Below, piece after piece: positions 1-9,126 of a stretch of DNA of 64,000 bases; the first letter of the stretch is position 1, and each line of letters starts with the position of its first letter. The stretch covers positions 620,001 to 684,000 of the forward strand of contig NZ_JAATJT010000001.1 in assembly GCF_011777505.1 (NCBI RefSeq). Direction: 5' to 3'. The DNA is from Gaetbulibacter sp. S0825. GTDB lineage: Bacteria; Bacteroidota; Bacteroidia; Flavobacteriales; Flavobacteriaceae. The notes under the pieces were generated by a model. That model made no database searches. It was not told the DNA's origin and saw only the letters and a list, made by a program, of their open reading frames with translations. A program made the translations under genes and the position numbers.

Positions 1-1093
1 AATCTAAGTCGAAACCCATATTATGTTTAACGTCCCTTGAAATATTGTTCGAAAAAAAGTGCGCTATGTTGTTGGGGTTGTTGGGTAAAACCTCGGTTTT
101 ACTTTTGGTCAATCTTTTGTAATATGGCACAAACTGAGTGTTGGCTGCTGCGCTTAAAGTCGTGTTCTCGTTTATATCCCAGTCAAAATTTGCATTGGCA
201 TTATGTGTTTCAACCCAAGTATTTCTATCAATATCTGTATTCCAAAATTGATTATTCGAAAAGTCGATAGTTTCCTTATCTACACGATCAATTTTCTGCC
301 TACCGTAGCTGTAGTTGGCAAAAAAGCTAATGTTTTCACCTTTAAAATAATTTGTCATACCATAATTGGCACTTGGAAACACACCTTGAGTTACCCTGCT
401 AAACACACTTCCGTTATAACCAGAAATTACATTTTTAGCCATCACAATATTTAAAACAACACCGCTTTCTGCATCATAACGAGCTGGTGGATTTGTGATA
501 ACTTCAACCGATTTAATATTAGATGCCGAAGTGCCCTGAAGCAGTTCTACAATCTCGCTTGACGAAATATGCACTTTTTTATCATTAATATATACTGTTG
601 GTTGCGATCCTTTAACCGTAATTGCATCGTCCATAACAATAACACTTGGAGTGCTCCTTAAAACCTCCATTAAATTTCCTTCACTCAAGGCAGTGCTCTC
701 AACATTAAACACCAATCTATCAACCTCTCGTTTAAGTGTTGGTTTTTTATAAACCAGTTCAATTTCTGATAACGCTTCAATAGATTCTTCTAAAATAATT
801 GTTGGGGTTTGAGTATCTTGAGAAATTATAATGCTTGAATAATTGTCAATATAACCTATAAAACTTGCCTTTAAGATGTAGTTATTTGGAGCAACGTTAT
901 TAAAAATAAATTTACCGTTATCATCTGATGTTGTTCCAGAAACTATTGTTGAATCTTGACTTTGGAGTAATAAAATATTTGAATACGCAACTGGACGATT
1001 TGATTCATCAACAATATTCCCAGATAAAGTAAAGGATTGAGACCAAATGGTTGTTGTGCTTAAAAAAAGTAAGGTTATATAAAAAATCCTCAT
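1..1093 (-). CDS. TonB-dependent-receptor-like outer membrane beta-barrel protein (3' part outside window)
   Basis: The frame is open on the minus strand from an ATG at 1093 to the window edge, giving 364 codons with no stop. It starts with a signal peptide (MRIFYITLLFLS, cut after IWSQ). A carboxypeptidase-regulatory-like beta-sandwich follows at about residues 20-100 (FTLSGNIVDESNRPVAYSNI, then DDNGKFIF and the IGY motif). A plug-like domain with VIVMDDAITVKG, TVYINDKKV and TNPPARYDAESG comes next at about 115-190, then the start of amphipathic barrel strands. This order is that of the outer-membrane beta-barrel family related to TonB-dependent receptors; the substrate cannot be told. It is divergent from lepA, with a TAAGTTTG promoter box at 1127-1134. 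Family assignment is firm; transport function is inferred, since many such proteins have no proven ligand. Confidence 0.88.
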   Translation of the reverse strand, partial: MRIFYITLLFLSTTTIWSQSFTLSGNIVDESNRPVAYSNILLLQSQDSTIVSGTTSDDNGKFIFNNVAPNNYILKASFIGYIDNYSSIIISQDTQTPTIILEESIEALSEIELVYKKPTLKREVDRLVFNVESTALSEGNLMEVLRSTPSVIVMDDAITVKGSQPTVYINDKKVHISSSEIVELLQGTSASNIKSVEVITNPPARYDAESGVVLNIVMAKNVISGYNGSVFSRVTQGVFPSANYGMTNYFKGENISFFANYSYGRQKIDRVDKETIDFSNNQFWNTDIDRNTWVETHNANANFDWDINENTTLSAAANTQFVPYYKRLTKSKTEVLPNNPNNIAHFFSNNISRDVKHNMGFDLD

Positions 1094-1126
1094 ATTCAAT
1101 TTAATAGCTTTTGCATTTTACAATCA

Positions 1127-1134
1127 CAAACTTA
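1127..1134 (-). promoter_or_regulatory. Promoter -7 box for the TonB-linked receptor
   Basis: On the minus strand this reads TAAGTTTG, a full match to the Bacteroidota -7 consensus TAnnTTTG, 33 bases before the ATG. No clear -33 TTTG is seen. Confidence 0.5.
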
Positions 1135-1215
1135 TAATAATAAATCGAAACCATATTACGTGTTTTCCGTAATCTTTAAAGCACTCGTTTAGGGTTTTAC
1201 AAAATTTATTTTGTG

Positions 1216-1223
1216 TATTTTTG
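1216..1223 (+). promoter_or_regulatory. Promoter -7 box for lepA
   Basis: TATTTTTG matches TAnnTTTG and lies 32 bases before the lepA ATG. A purine-rich AAAAGGA at about 1246-1252 sits at ribosome-binding distance, one of the few SD-like sites in the window. Confidence 0.55.
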
Positions 1224-1255
1224 CGATCTGGTAAAAATACCTCCTAAAAGGATAG

Positions 1256-3052
1256 ATGAAAAAGATTAGAAACTTCTGCATTATTGCACATATAGATCAC
1301 GGAAAAAGTACGTTAGCCGACAGGCTACTGGACTTTACTGGTTCGGTTACTGAGCGTGAAAAACAAGATCAGCTTTTAGACAGTATGGATCTTGAAAGAG
1401 AGCGTGGTATTACTATAAAATCGCATGCCATTCAAATGGATTATAACTATAAAGGTGAGGATTATGTCCTTAATCTTATAGATACTCCTGGTCATGTGGA
1501 TTTTTCATACGAAGTATCAAGATCTATTGCTGCCTGTGAAGGCGCCTTACTTATTGTAGATGCTGCACAAAGCATACAAGCGCAAACCATTTCTAATCTA
1601 TATCTTGCTCTAGAGAATGATTTAGAAATAATTCCTGTGCTTAATAAAGTAGATTTGCCAAGCGCAAACCCTGAAGAGGTTACTGATGATATTGTTGACT
1701 TATTAGGCTGCAAACCAGAAGAAGTTATTCATGCAAGCGGAAAAACTGGATTTGGAGTTGATAAAATATTGGAAGCTGTTATTGAGCGTATTCCTGCTCC
1801 AGCTGGAAATGTAGATGAGCCTTTGCAAGCATTAATATTTGATTCGGTTTATAATTCTTTTCGTGGTGTTGAAACTTATTTTAGGGTTATTAATGGCTCT
1901 ATAAAAAAGAACCAACAAATTAAATTTATTGCTACTGGTAAAACTTATGGTGCAGATGAGGTTGGTACTTTAAAGCTCAAACAAGTTCCAAAACAAGAAA
2001 TAAAGGCAGGTGATGTTGGTTACGTAATTACTGGAATTAAGGAAGCCAAAGAGGTTAAGGTTGGAGACACCATTACTGATGCAAAAAATCCAACTACAAA
2101 TGCTATTGAGGGTTTTGAGGATGTAAAGCCAATGGTATTTGCTGGGATTTACCCTGTTGATACTGAAGATTACGAAGAGCTTAGAAATTCCATGGAAAAG
2201 CTACAGCTTAATGATGCCTCTTTGATTTTTGTTCCTGAAAGCTCAGCAGCTCTTGGGTTTGGTTTTCGTTGTGGTTTCTTAGGAATGCTGCACATGGAAA
2301 TTATTCAGGAGCGTTTGGAGCGTGAATTTAACATGACCGTTATTACAACCGTGCCAAATGTTAGTTATCATGCTTTTACAAGAAAGTATCCAGACCAACC
2401 TATAATAGTAAATAATCCTACCGATTTGCCTGAACCTTCTGGTTTAGATCATGTTGAAGAGCCATATATTAAGGCAACCATAATTACAAAAGCTGATTTT
2501 GTAGGAAATGTGATGTCCTTATGTATTGAAAAAAGAGGTCAAATTACTAATCAAACATACTTAACTACTGAGCGTGTTGAATTATCGTTTGACATGCCTT
2601 TAGCAGAAATTGTTTTTGATTTTTATGATCGTTTAAAAACAGTCTCTAAGGGTTATGCTTCTTTTGATTACCACCCAATTGGAATGCGAACTTCTAAATT
2701 AGTACGCGTAGATATTCTATTAAATGCTCAGCCTGTAGATGCGCTTTCGGCATTAATTCATGCAGATAATGCACATCATATTGGTAAAAAAATGTGTGAA
2801 AAACTAAAAGAGTTAATTCCTCGTCAACAATTTGATATTCCTATTCAGGCTGCAATTGGTGCAAAAATTATCTCTAGAGAAACAGTAAAAGCACTTAGAA
2901 AGGATGTAACAGCAAAATGTTATGGTGGTGATATTTCACGTAAGCGTAAATTGTTGGAAAAACAGAAAAAAGGTAAAAAACGTATGCGTCAAGTAGGTAA
3001 TGTAGAAATACCTCAACAAGCGTTTATGGCTGTTTTGAAGCTAAATGACTAG
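1256..3052 (+). CDS. lepA: Elongation factor 4 (LepA), ribosome-associated translational GTPase
   Basis: LepA is a GTPase that acts on stalled or mis-translocated ribosomes. The 598-residue length is that of the family. The G1 loop AHIDHGKS is at residues 11-18, G3 DTPGH and G4 NKVD follow, and the EF-G-like domains lead to the LepA-specific C-terminal domain with the lysine/arginine-rich tail ([17 protein letters not shown]). The ATG start gives the expected [16 protein letters not shown]-terminus. A TAnnTTTG box and an AAAAGGA site lie upstream. A small membrane-protein gene begins 2 bases after its stop and is probably cotranscribed. Confidence 0.98.
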   Translation: MKKIRNFCIIAHIDHGKSTLADRLLDFTGSVTEREKQDQLLDSMDLERERGITIKSHAIQMDYNYKGEDYVLNLIDTPGHVDFSYEVSRSIAACEGALLIVDAAQSIQAQTISNLYLALENDLEIIPVLNKVDLPSANPEEVTDDIVDLLGCKPEEVIHASGKTGFGVDKILEAVIERIPAPAGNVDEPLQALIFDSVYNSFRGVETYFRVINGSIKKNQQIKFIATGKTYGADEVGTLKLKQVPKQEIKAGDVGYVITGIKEAKEVKVGDTITDAKNPTTNAIEGFEDVKPMVFAGIYPVDTEDYEELRNSMEKLQLNDASLIFVPESSAALGFGFRCGFLGMLHMEIIQERLEREFNMTVITTVPNVSYHAFTRKYPDQPIIVNNPTDLPEPSGLDHVEEPYIKATIITKADFVGNVMSLCIEKRGQITNQTYLTTERVELSFDMPLAEIVFDFYDRLKTVSKGYASFDYHPIGMRTSKLVRVDILLNAQPVDALSALIHADNAHHIGKKMCEKLKELIPRQQFDIPIQAAIGAKIISRETVKALRKDVTAKCYGGDISRKRKLLEKQKKGKKRMRQVGNVEIPQQAFMAVLKLND

Positions 3053-3054
3053 CC

Positions 3055-3210
3055 ATGAACAAAAGACAAGTCATTGGATTGATATTATTAATTGCAGCAA
3101 TTACATGTTATTTTTTGCAACCTTTTAAATCGGATATGTTTGATTTCTTCTCTGGTATTATTGCAGCAATTGGTGTTGGATTATTAGTTGGTTGGATTAG
3201 AAAAAATTAA
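3055..3210 (+). CDS. Small two-helix membrane protein, 51 aa
   Basis: An ATG two bases after the lepA stop opens a 51-codon frame ending at TAA 3208-3210. It encodes a hydrophobic segment (VIGLILLIAAITCYFL), a short polar stretch (QPFKSDMFD) and a second hydrophobic segment (GIIAAIGVGLLVGWI) ending in the basic tail RKN. This looks like a helical hairpin in the inner membrane with a positive-inside tail. Tight coupling to lepA and clean protein-like composition support a real gene; its last four bases overlap the convergent antiporter gene. No function is recognised. Confidence 0.62.
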   Translation: MNKRQVIGLILLIAAITCYFLQPFKSDMFDFFSGIIAAIGVGLLVGWIRKN

Positions 3211-5051
3211 GCAATTTCAGTAACTTCAACGTCAAAAGGTCTCCCTAAATACACTAGTTTACTTCCTTCATCTACATCTTTAACGTCTTTGTTAAAAGAT
3301 GATATAATATGCAACTCGCCTGTATGGTCTTTTACAAATAAAGGAATGACGTCTTTATCATTATTGGTTATTTCAATAAGTTCAAGGTAATGGGCTTCAT
3401 CTTTTAAATTAATTTCTTGAATCGATGGAAATTTTTGGGTTAGCTCAAAAAGTGTGTTATAATCATCTGTTTGACTAAACAGTCCTTCTTTTGGATTGTT
3501 CTGGTCGTCTAACATTTCATCTTTTGTGACGAGTCTAAATGACCCGTTTTCACCAAATTGCTCTCCAAACTTATCAATAGCATATTTGTTAATATCGGAA
3601 TTACCTGTTAAAGCCATTAAATACCCAATATCGTTTAATTCAATGTTATCTGTCAGTGTTTCAGAATAAATATTAGTATCAAAGGCCTCTAGCCCAAGCT
3701 CTTTAGCTTTTTTAATATTGGTTTGATTGCTATCTATTAACACAACGTGTCTTCCGTTGTTTTCTAAATAATGTCCTAAAAGGCGTGATATTTTGGAGGC
3801 TCCAACAATTAAAATTCCATCAGATTTTGTTAAAAATACCCCAACAATTCTTGCAAATAATCTTGCTGTAGTAGCATTTAGCAAAACAGTCCCCAGCACA
3901 ATCATAAATACCAGCGGCGTAATATATTCTGCTCCTTCAACTCCTTCTTTTATTAACTTACTACCGAAAAGAGACGCAATACCTGCAGCAACAATTCCTC
4001 GTGGTCCAACCCAGCTAATAAATAGCTTTTCGTTGAGCTTAAGATTTGAGTTGTAAGTGCTTAAAAACACTGCTAAAGGCCTGACTACAAATACTATTGC
4101 GGCAAATAATATGCCTGTTTTCCAGCTATATAGCAGCTCTAAATCTTCAATATTTATATTAGCGGCCAATAAAATAAATAGTATGGATATTAACAATACA
4201 CTTAGAGATTCTTTGAAATACAAAAGTTCTTTCAAGTTTTCAAGTTTTCCGTTACCGAGTACCATTCCCATGACAACAACCGCCAGTAGCCCTGATTCGT
4301 GAGCAAATATTTCAGACTCTACAAACACCAGTAAAACTGTTGAAAGTGACACCACATTAAGCAAATAATGAGGGATTAGTTTCTTGTTTATAGCAAAGGC
4401 TAAGGCGTGAGCAAAAGTGAATCCGAATGTCGTTCCAAAAAGAATGATTTTTCCAAATTCCATAAGTGCCGTTTTTGTAAAACCACTATCACCACCAACA
4501 CTTATAAACTCAAAAACTAATACAGCTACCAATGCGCCAATAGGGTCAATAAGAATGCCTTCCCACTTTAAAACTGCAGACACGTCTTTTTTAAGGGGAA
4601 TGTTTCTCAAGATAGGTGTAATAACTGTTGGGCCAGTTACAATAATTAGCCCAGAAAATAAAAATGAAATTTCCCAACTTAAATCAAAAACAAAATGTGC
4701 TAAAATACCTGCAGCAAAAAATGTAACAGCCGATCCTAGAGTAATTAACTTGGTAATTACTGGTCCAACATTTCTTATTTCAGAACGCTTTAATGTTAAG
4801 CCTCCTTCAAATAAAATAATACTTATGGCTAACGACACAAAATAGTATAATCCTTCTCCGGGAAAAAGACCTTTTTCTCCATTCCATATTGGTTCTATCC
4901 ATTTTGCTCCGTCTTCACTTAAAAATTCTGCTGCAATTGGACCTACTAATAAACCAATTAAAATCAGTGGTAATATTGCAGGAATTTTAAAACGCCATGC
5001 AACCCATTGAGCTAAAATTCCTAAAATAATGATTCCTGCTAGTTCTAACAT
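3207..5051 (-). CDS. Cation:proton antiporter (CPA1/NhaP type) with RCK-like nucleotide-binding domain
   Basis: This 614-residue inner-membrane protein should exchange Na+ or K+ for H+. Residues 1 to about 400 hold some twelve hydrophobic helices with antiporter motifs: ILFEGGLTLK, the discontinuous-helix VTGPTVITPIL, the ion-binding LIDPIGA (family ND/DP-type motif) and GPRGIVAAG. From about residue 410 a Rossmann fold begins (GILIVGASKISRLLG, then VVLIDSN), as in TrkA-N/RCK domains, followed by a small C-terminal beta domain ending VYLGRPFDVEV that resembles TrkA-C. That architecture suggests nucleotide gating. The ATG at 5051 is preceded by a TATATTTG box. The transported ion cannot be told. 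Confidence 0.92.
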   Translation of the reverse strand: MLELAGIIILGILAQWVAWRFKIPAILPLILIGLLVGPIAAEFLSEDGAKWIEPIWNGEKGLFPGEGLYYFVSLAISIILFEGGLTLKRSEIRNVGPVITKLITLGSAVTFFAAGILAHFVFDLSWEISFLFSGLIIVTGPTVITPILRNIPLKKDVSAVLKWEGILIDPIGALVAVLVFEFISVGGDSGFTKTALMEFGKIILFGTTFGFTFAHALAFAINKKLIPHYLLNVVSLSTVLLVFVESEIFAHESGLLAVVVMGMVLGNGKLENLKELLYFKESLSVLLISILFILLAANINIEDLELLYSWKTGILFAAIVFVVRPLAVFLSTYNSNLKLNEKLFISWVGPRGIVAAGIASLFGSKLIKEGVEGAEYITPLVFMIVLGTVLLNATTARLFARIVGVFLTKSDGILIVGASKISRLLGHYLENNGRHVVLIDSNQTNIKKAKELGLEAFDTNIYSETLTDNIELNDIGYLMALTGNSDINKYAIDKFGEQFGENGSFRLVTKDEMLDDQNNPKEGLFSQTDDYNTLFELTQKFPSIQEINLKDEAHYLELIEITNNDKDVIPLFVKDHTGELHIISSFNKDVKDVDEGSKLVYLGRPFDVEVTEIA

Positions 5052-5080
5052 TTTTATTACTTTTTTGTGAAAATACTAAA

Positions 5081-5088
5081 CAAATATA
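5081..5088 (-). promoter_or_regulatory. Promoter -7 box for the antiporter
   Basis: Minus strand TATATTTG, a full match to TAnnTTTG, 29 bases before the ATG. It lies in the 125-bp divergent gap shared with the stress-protein operon. Confidence 0.5.
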
Positions 5089-5118
5089 ATAGTAAAAACG
5101 ACCTAAAGATTTAAATAG

Positions 5119-5147
5119 TTGTAGTTTTTGAAAAAGTACTATCTTTC
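5119..5147 (+). promoter_or_regulatory. Possible promoter for the universal stress protein/SulP operon
   Basis: TTG at 5119-5121, an 18-base spacer and TATCTTTC at 5140-5147 (7 of 8 to TAnnTTTG) lie 29 bases before the TTG start. The match is imperfect. Confidence 0.3.
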
Positions 5148-5176
5148 AAAACTTATTAATATAAGATTAAATAGTA

Positions 5177-6025
5177 TTGTCTCTAAAACCATTTAAAAAA
5201 ATAGGAATTGGTGTTACCTTTTCCCCAAATCTCAAAGCCAATATTCATGAAGCCTCAAGGCTAGCATTAAGGTTAAGGTCTAATTTAGTATTGATACATG
5301 TTGGAGAGCAATCAACTGATAAGGACGCTAAGTTTAATGCTATATTAGAGCCTTTTGTAAAAAAAGGGCTTGTTTTTGAGATAATTTTTAAGCCAGGAAA
5401 CCCTGTTGATGTCATTTTGTCTATCACTAATGAAAAAAATATAGATTTATTGATTCTTGGTGCGCTTCAGCGAGAGAATTTTTTAAAATACTATGTTGGG
5501 TCAATCGCTAGAAAAATTACTAGAAAGGCACAATGTTCTGTTTTATTACTAATCAATCCTTCTGTTGAGCATATAGCTTGTCAGCATATAGTTGTAAATG
5601 GATTAAAAGACCCAAAGACTACTCAAACAATTAATACAGCTTTTTATGTTGCGCATCAACTTAATTCTGAACGTATTACAATTGTAGAAGAAATTAATCA
5701 GGATGAAATAGCTATTAAGGTTGATGACGATAAGTCCTTAAGAAAAACTAATATTTTAAAAGAACGGATTAGACAACGTGAAGCTTCTAGAATAAATGAA
5801 ATTATTAAAACCATAGATAGTGAATACACTAAAAACATATCTATAAAATCCCAACCAATTTTTGGAAAGCAGGGATACTCAATAGGTCATTATGCTCAAA
5901 TAATGCGAGCTGATTTATTAGTGATGAACGCGCCTTCAAAAATGACGTTTTGGGATAGATTATTTCCCCATGATATAGAACATATTTTAACCGAATTACC
6001 AACTGATGTATTAATCATTCAATGA
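5177..6025 (+). CDS. Tandem universal stress protein (UspA family)
   Basis: At 282 residues this is twice the size of a single Usp domain. Domain 1 (about 1-135) carries an ATP-loop-like stretch LLILGALQRENF with GS in YYVGSIARKI. Domain 2 (about 140-282) has the same fold, but its loop (LLVMNAPSKMTFWDRLF) is degenerate, so it may not bind ATP. The start must be TTG at 5177: an in-frame TAA lies at 5168-5170, only ATA and GTA stand between, and the expected beta strand KKIGIGVTFS follows. The stop overlaps the SulP start by four bases (ATGA), so the two genes are translationally coupled and the protein may regulate the transporter. Confidence 0.88.
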   Translation: MSLKPFKKIGIGVTFSPNLKANIHEASRLALRLRSNLVLIHVGEQSTDKDAKFNAILEPFVKKGLVFEIIFKPGNPVDVILSITNEKNIDLLILGALQRENFLKYYVGSIARKITRKAQCSVLLLINPSVEHIACQHIVVNGLKDPKTTQTINTAFYVAHQLNSERITIVEEINQDEIAIKVDDDKSLRKTNILKERIRQREASRINEIIKTIDSEYTKNISIKSQPIFGKQGYSIGHYAQIMRADLLVMNAPSKMTFWDRLFPHDIEHILTELPTDVLIIQ

Positions 6026-8214
6026 GTCCAAAGAAAAATATTCTGATAGATTTTTTAAAATCTATGCCAAAAAACATTTTTTCTGGTTTTGTGGTAAGTC
6101 TTATTGCTTTGCCATTAGGTCTTGGACTAGCCATGGCAAGTGATGCTCCTCCTATTGCTGGAATCATCGCTGCAATAGTTGGAGGTTTATTGGTTTCTAT
6201 TTTAGGTGGAAGCCATGTAACCATTTCAGGGCCTGGTAATGGGTTGGTTGGTGTTTTATTGGTTGCAATATCAACGTTAGGGTTGGAAAGCGCTTATGCT
6301 GCAATTATTTTTTCTGGAATCTTGATGATTCTTTTGGGGTTTCTCCGTTTGGGTAAACTGGCTGATTTCTTTCCCTCTTCTGCAATTCAAGGTATGCTTG
6401 CTGCTATTGGTTTGATTATTCTGGGAAAACAATTTCACATTATGTTAGCTCATAAGATAGATAGAGCCGATACAATCGATTATTTATTGGAGATTCCTTA
6501 CACAATTAATGATGCCATTCACTATACAAATCCAGGATTGATTTATGCAGCAATCATAGGTGTTTTAAGTTTATGCATCATGTTGTTCTATCCTAAAATT
6601 AGAAATAAATACCTACAATTAATACCTGCGCCAATGTGGATTGTTATTTTATCAATTGGTTTTAGTTATTATTTTGAGTTAGTAGCGCATGAGGCTAACC
6701 CAATAGATAAAAATTACATGATTTCAGGAATACCCAATATCAGCACTATTATATCTGAAATACCAATCATAGATTTTAGCAAAATTGGAACAACTGCTTT
6801 CTGGGCAAGTGTTGTTGCTTTAACTCTTATTGCTAGTATTGAGTCGTTGTTAAGCATAAAGGCGGTTGATAAGCTCGACCCTCAAAAAAGACGCTCTAAT
6901 GTTAATAGGGATTTAAAGGCGCTTGGATTAGCTTCAGTTGGTAGTGGTTTCTTGGGAGGGTTAAATGTTGTAACGGTTATTGCAAGAAGTTCTGTTAATG
7001 TAAACAATGGAGGAAGCAATCGTTCGTCAAATTTTTTCCATGCGCTTTTTTTAGTCATTTTTATAGTGCTTTTTAGTACTGAATTAAAACGAATTCCGTT
7101 ACCAGCACTAATGGCAATACTAGTGTTTACTGGCTACAAACTAGCCTCTCCCAAAACCATCAAAAATATATTTTCGATAGGTAAGGAACAGCTTATTATA
7201 TTCTTTGTAACTCTATTTGTAACGCTAAAGGTTGGTTTAATTACTGGAATCACTTCTGGTGTTGTTGTAACATTTATTATTCATATAATTATGAATAAAG
7301 GAGTGTCATTATTTGCTAGAAATGTTTTAAAGCCAAATGTTCTTATGTTTAAAGAAGATGAAGGAGGCAATTATTATGTGAGTGTTAAACACTTTTGTAG
7401 CTTCTTGAATTTTTATAGACTAAAAGAAAAGCTAGATGCCATTCCAGAAGACCAAGATGTTGTAGTAGATTTCTCTTTATGTCAATTTGTTGACCATACG
7501 GTGATGGAAAACCTTAATGATTATCAAGAATTATTCACTAAAAGGGACGGTCATTTTGAGGTAATTGGTTTAGATATGCACGATACCGATTCGAAGCACC
7601 CTTTTGCCATGAGGCGTCTGTTACCTGTTCCTAATTTAATCAAGAACAGTTTGACTAAACGACAATCTGCAATAGAGGGTTTTGCTAAGGATTATGGGTT
7701 GAATTATAATGCTGACAAACAAAGGGAAACGCATTTTTTAGATTATTTTTTATTTTTTAGAACCAAAAAAATCAATCACATCTACAATAAGCAATCTGAA
7801 AAAAATCTAGCAATAAAACTGTTTGATATTGAGTTTTCTGAAGGGGAGTTTATAGCAAAAGAAGTTGTGCGTTCAACTATGCTACATATTCAATTAGATA
7901 AAAACATTCCTGAATTTACCTTAGATAGAGAAGGTTTTTTAGAAAAAGTATATGCATTTGCGGGATTCAAGGATATTCCTATTCAAGACCATAGTGATTT
8001 TTCCAAACGTTTTTATCTTCTTGGTGAGGATGTTGAGGCTATAAAAACATTTTTCAAAGACGACATTACTCATTTCTTCGAGAGCAATCCATATTATCAT
8101 ATTGAAAGTAACGGAAATGCTATTTTAGTGTTTGGTAAAGAGCGGTTAGCTAGCATAAAAGAGATAAAAGCACTATTTGATTTTGGAAAGCGTCTAAAAG
8201 ACGTTATCTCTTAA
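6022..8214 (+). CDS. SulP-family anion transporter with STAS domain and an extra C-terminal domain
   Basis: SulP/SLC26 proteins move bicarbonate or sulfate across the inner membrane. Residues about 10-430 form the transport core, with GFVVSLIALPLGLGLAMAS, the central GSHVTISGPGNGLVGVL (substrate-pocket helix) and ASIESLLSIKAVD. A STAS domain follows at about 445-545 (DVVVDFSLCQFVDHTVMENL). Some 180 further residues after STAS are not part of the usual protein; they carry two segments that look like a duplicated alpha/beta unit (FIAKEVVRSTMLHIQLD and YHIESNGNAILVFGKERL). I do not recognise that domain. Coupling with the Usp gene suggests stress control. Which anion is carried is unknown; bicarbonate is a common guess in marine bacteria. 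Confidence 0.9.
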   Translation: MSPKKNILIDFLKSMPKNIFSGFVVSLIALPLGLGLAMASDAPPIAGIIAAIVGGLLVSILGGSHVTISGPGNGLVGVLLVAISTLGLESAYAAIIFSGILMILLGFLRLGKLADFFPSSAIQGMLAAIGLIILGKQFHIMLAHKIDRADTIDYLLEIPYTINDAIHYTNPGLIYAAIIGVLSLCIMLFYPKIRNKYLQLIPAPMWIVILSIGFSYYFELVAHEANPIDKNYMISGIPNISTIISEIPIIDFSKIGTTAFWASVVALTLIASIESLLSIKAVDKLDPQKRRSNVNRDLKALGLASVGSGFLGGLNVVTVIARSSVNVNNGGSNRSSNFFHALFLVIFIVLFSTELKRIPLPALMAILVFTGYKLASPKTIKNIFSIGKEQLIIFFVTLFVTLKVGLITGITSGVVVTFIIHIIMNKGVSLFARNVLKPNVLMFKEDEGGNYYVSVKHFCSFLNFYRLKEKLDAIPEDQDVVVDFSLCQFVDHTVMENLNDYQELFTKRDGHFEVIGLDMHDTDSKHPFAMRRLLPVPNLIKNSLTKRQSAIEGFAKDYGLNYNADKQRETHFLDYFLFFRTKKINHIYNKQSEKNLAIKLFDIEFSEGEFIAKEVVRSTMLHIQLDKNIPEFTLDREGFLEKVYAFAGFKDIPIQDHSDFSKRFYLLGEDVEAIKTFFKDDITHFFESNPYYHIESNGNAILVFGKERLASIKEIKALFDFGKRLKDVIS

Positions 8215-8232
8215 TATATTCTTAACTTTTTC

Positions 8233-8260
8233 TTGTAATTCTTCTCATTTTATTACTTTG
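8233..8260 (+). promoter_or_regulatory. Probable promoter for the MBL hydrolase/peptidase genes
   Basis: TTG at 8233-8235, a 17-base spacer and TTACTTTG at 8253-8260 (7 of 8 to TAnnTTTG) lie 8 bases before the ATG at 8269. Confidence 0.42.
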
Positions 8261-8268
8261 CAATAACT

Positions 8269-9123
8269 ATGAAATTATATCCTATAAACGCCGGAAATTT
8301 TAAATTAGATGGAGGGGCTATGTTTGGTGTGGTGCCAAAATCTCTATGGCAAAGAACCAATCCTGCCGACAGTAATAATATGATTGATATTGCGGCACGC
8401 TGTTTGTTAATTGAAGATGGAAATCGATTAATTTTAATTGATACTGGAATGGGAGATAAACAAAGTGATAAATTCTTTGGGTATTATTATTTGTGGGGAA
8501 ACGACAGTATTGATGCCTCATTGAAAAAATATGGCTTTCATCGTGATGATATTACCGACGTGTTTATGACACATTTACATTTTGACCATTGTGGTGGTAG
8601 TATTCAGTGGAACAAAGATAAAACTGGTTATGAGCCTGCTTTTAAAAATGCTGCGTTTTGGAGCAATGAAAATCATTGGCAATGGGCTATAAAACCCAAT
8701 AAAAGAGAAAAAGCATCGTTTTTGACTGAAAATATTATTCCAATGGAAGAAAGTGGTCATTTAAAATTTGTTGACCTTCCAAGTGACAAGGTTTTAAAAA
8801 ATTCACCGTTAGGTTTTGATATTTTCTTTGCCGATGGTCATACCGAAAAACAAATGATTCCACTTATTAAATATAAAGATAAAACCATAGCTTTTATGGC
8901 AGATTTATTACCTACGGTAGGCCACTTACCTATACCATTTGTAATGGGTTACGATACTAGACCGCTTTTAACACTTGATGAGAAAGATGTGTTTTTAAAT
9001 ATGGCAGCCGATAACAGCTTTTATTTATTTTTAGAACATGATGCACATCATGAAATAATAACAGTACAGCACACCGAAAAAGGTGTTCGCTTCAAAGAAA
9101 AACTTACTTTAAATGATTTATAA
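8269..9123 (+). CDS. Metallo-beta-lactamase-fold hydrolase
   Basis: The 284-residue protein has the zinc motif HxHxDH as H102-L-H104-F-D106-H107, followed by CGG. Downstream FADGHTEKQ and FMADLLPT give the further ligand His and Asp, and LEHDAHH near residue 260 fits the last ligand region. No signal peptide is present, so it should be cytoplasmic. The layout (ILIDTGMGDK before the motif) is that of lactonase- or AttM/quorum-quenching-like members, but this superfamily is too broad to name a substrate. The S8 peptidase gene starts three bases after its stop, so the two are probably cotranscribed. Confidence 0.85.
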   Translation: MKLYPINAGNFKLDGGAMFGVVPKSLWQRTNPADSNNMIDIAARCLLIEDGNRLILIDTGMGDKQSDKFFGYYYLWGNDSIDASLKKYGFHRDDITDVFMTHLHFDHCGGSIQWNKDKTGYEPAFKNAAFWSNENHWQWAIKPNKREKASFLTENIIPMEESGHLKFVDLPSDKVLKNSPLGFDIFFADGHTEKQMIPLIKYKDKTIAFMADLLPTVGHLPIPFVMGYDTRPLLTLDEKDVFLNMAADNSFYLFLEHDAHHEIITVQHTEKGVRFKEKLTLNDL

Positions 9124-9126
9124 AAA

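Noticed and set aside
37-454. Two plus-strand frames (37-270 and 203-454) at the window start
   Set aside because: They run opposite to the truncated TonB-linked receptor gene, whose translation is clearly protein-like.
4417-4845. Plus-strand 142-codon open frame over the antiporter gene
   Set aside because: The antiporter reads with clear membrane motifs in the opposite strand; this frame has no family features.
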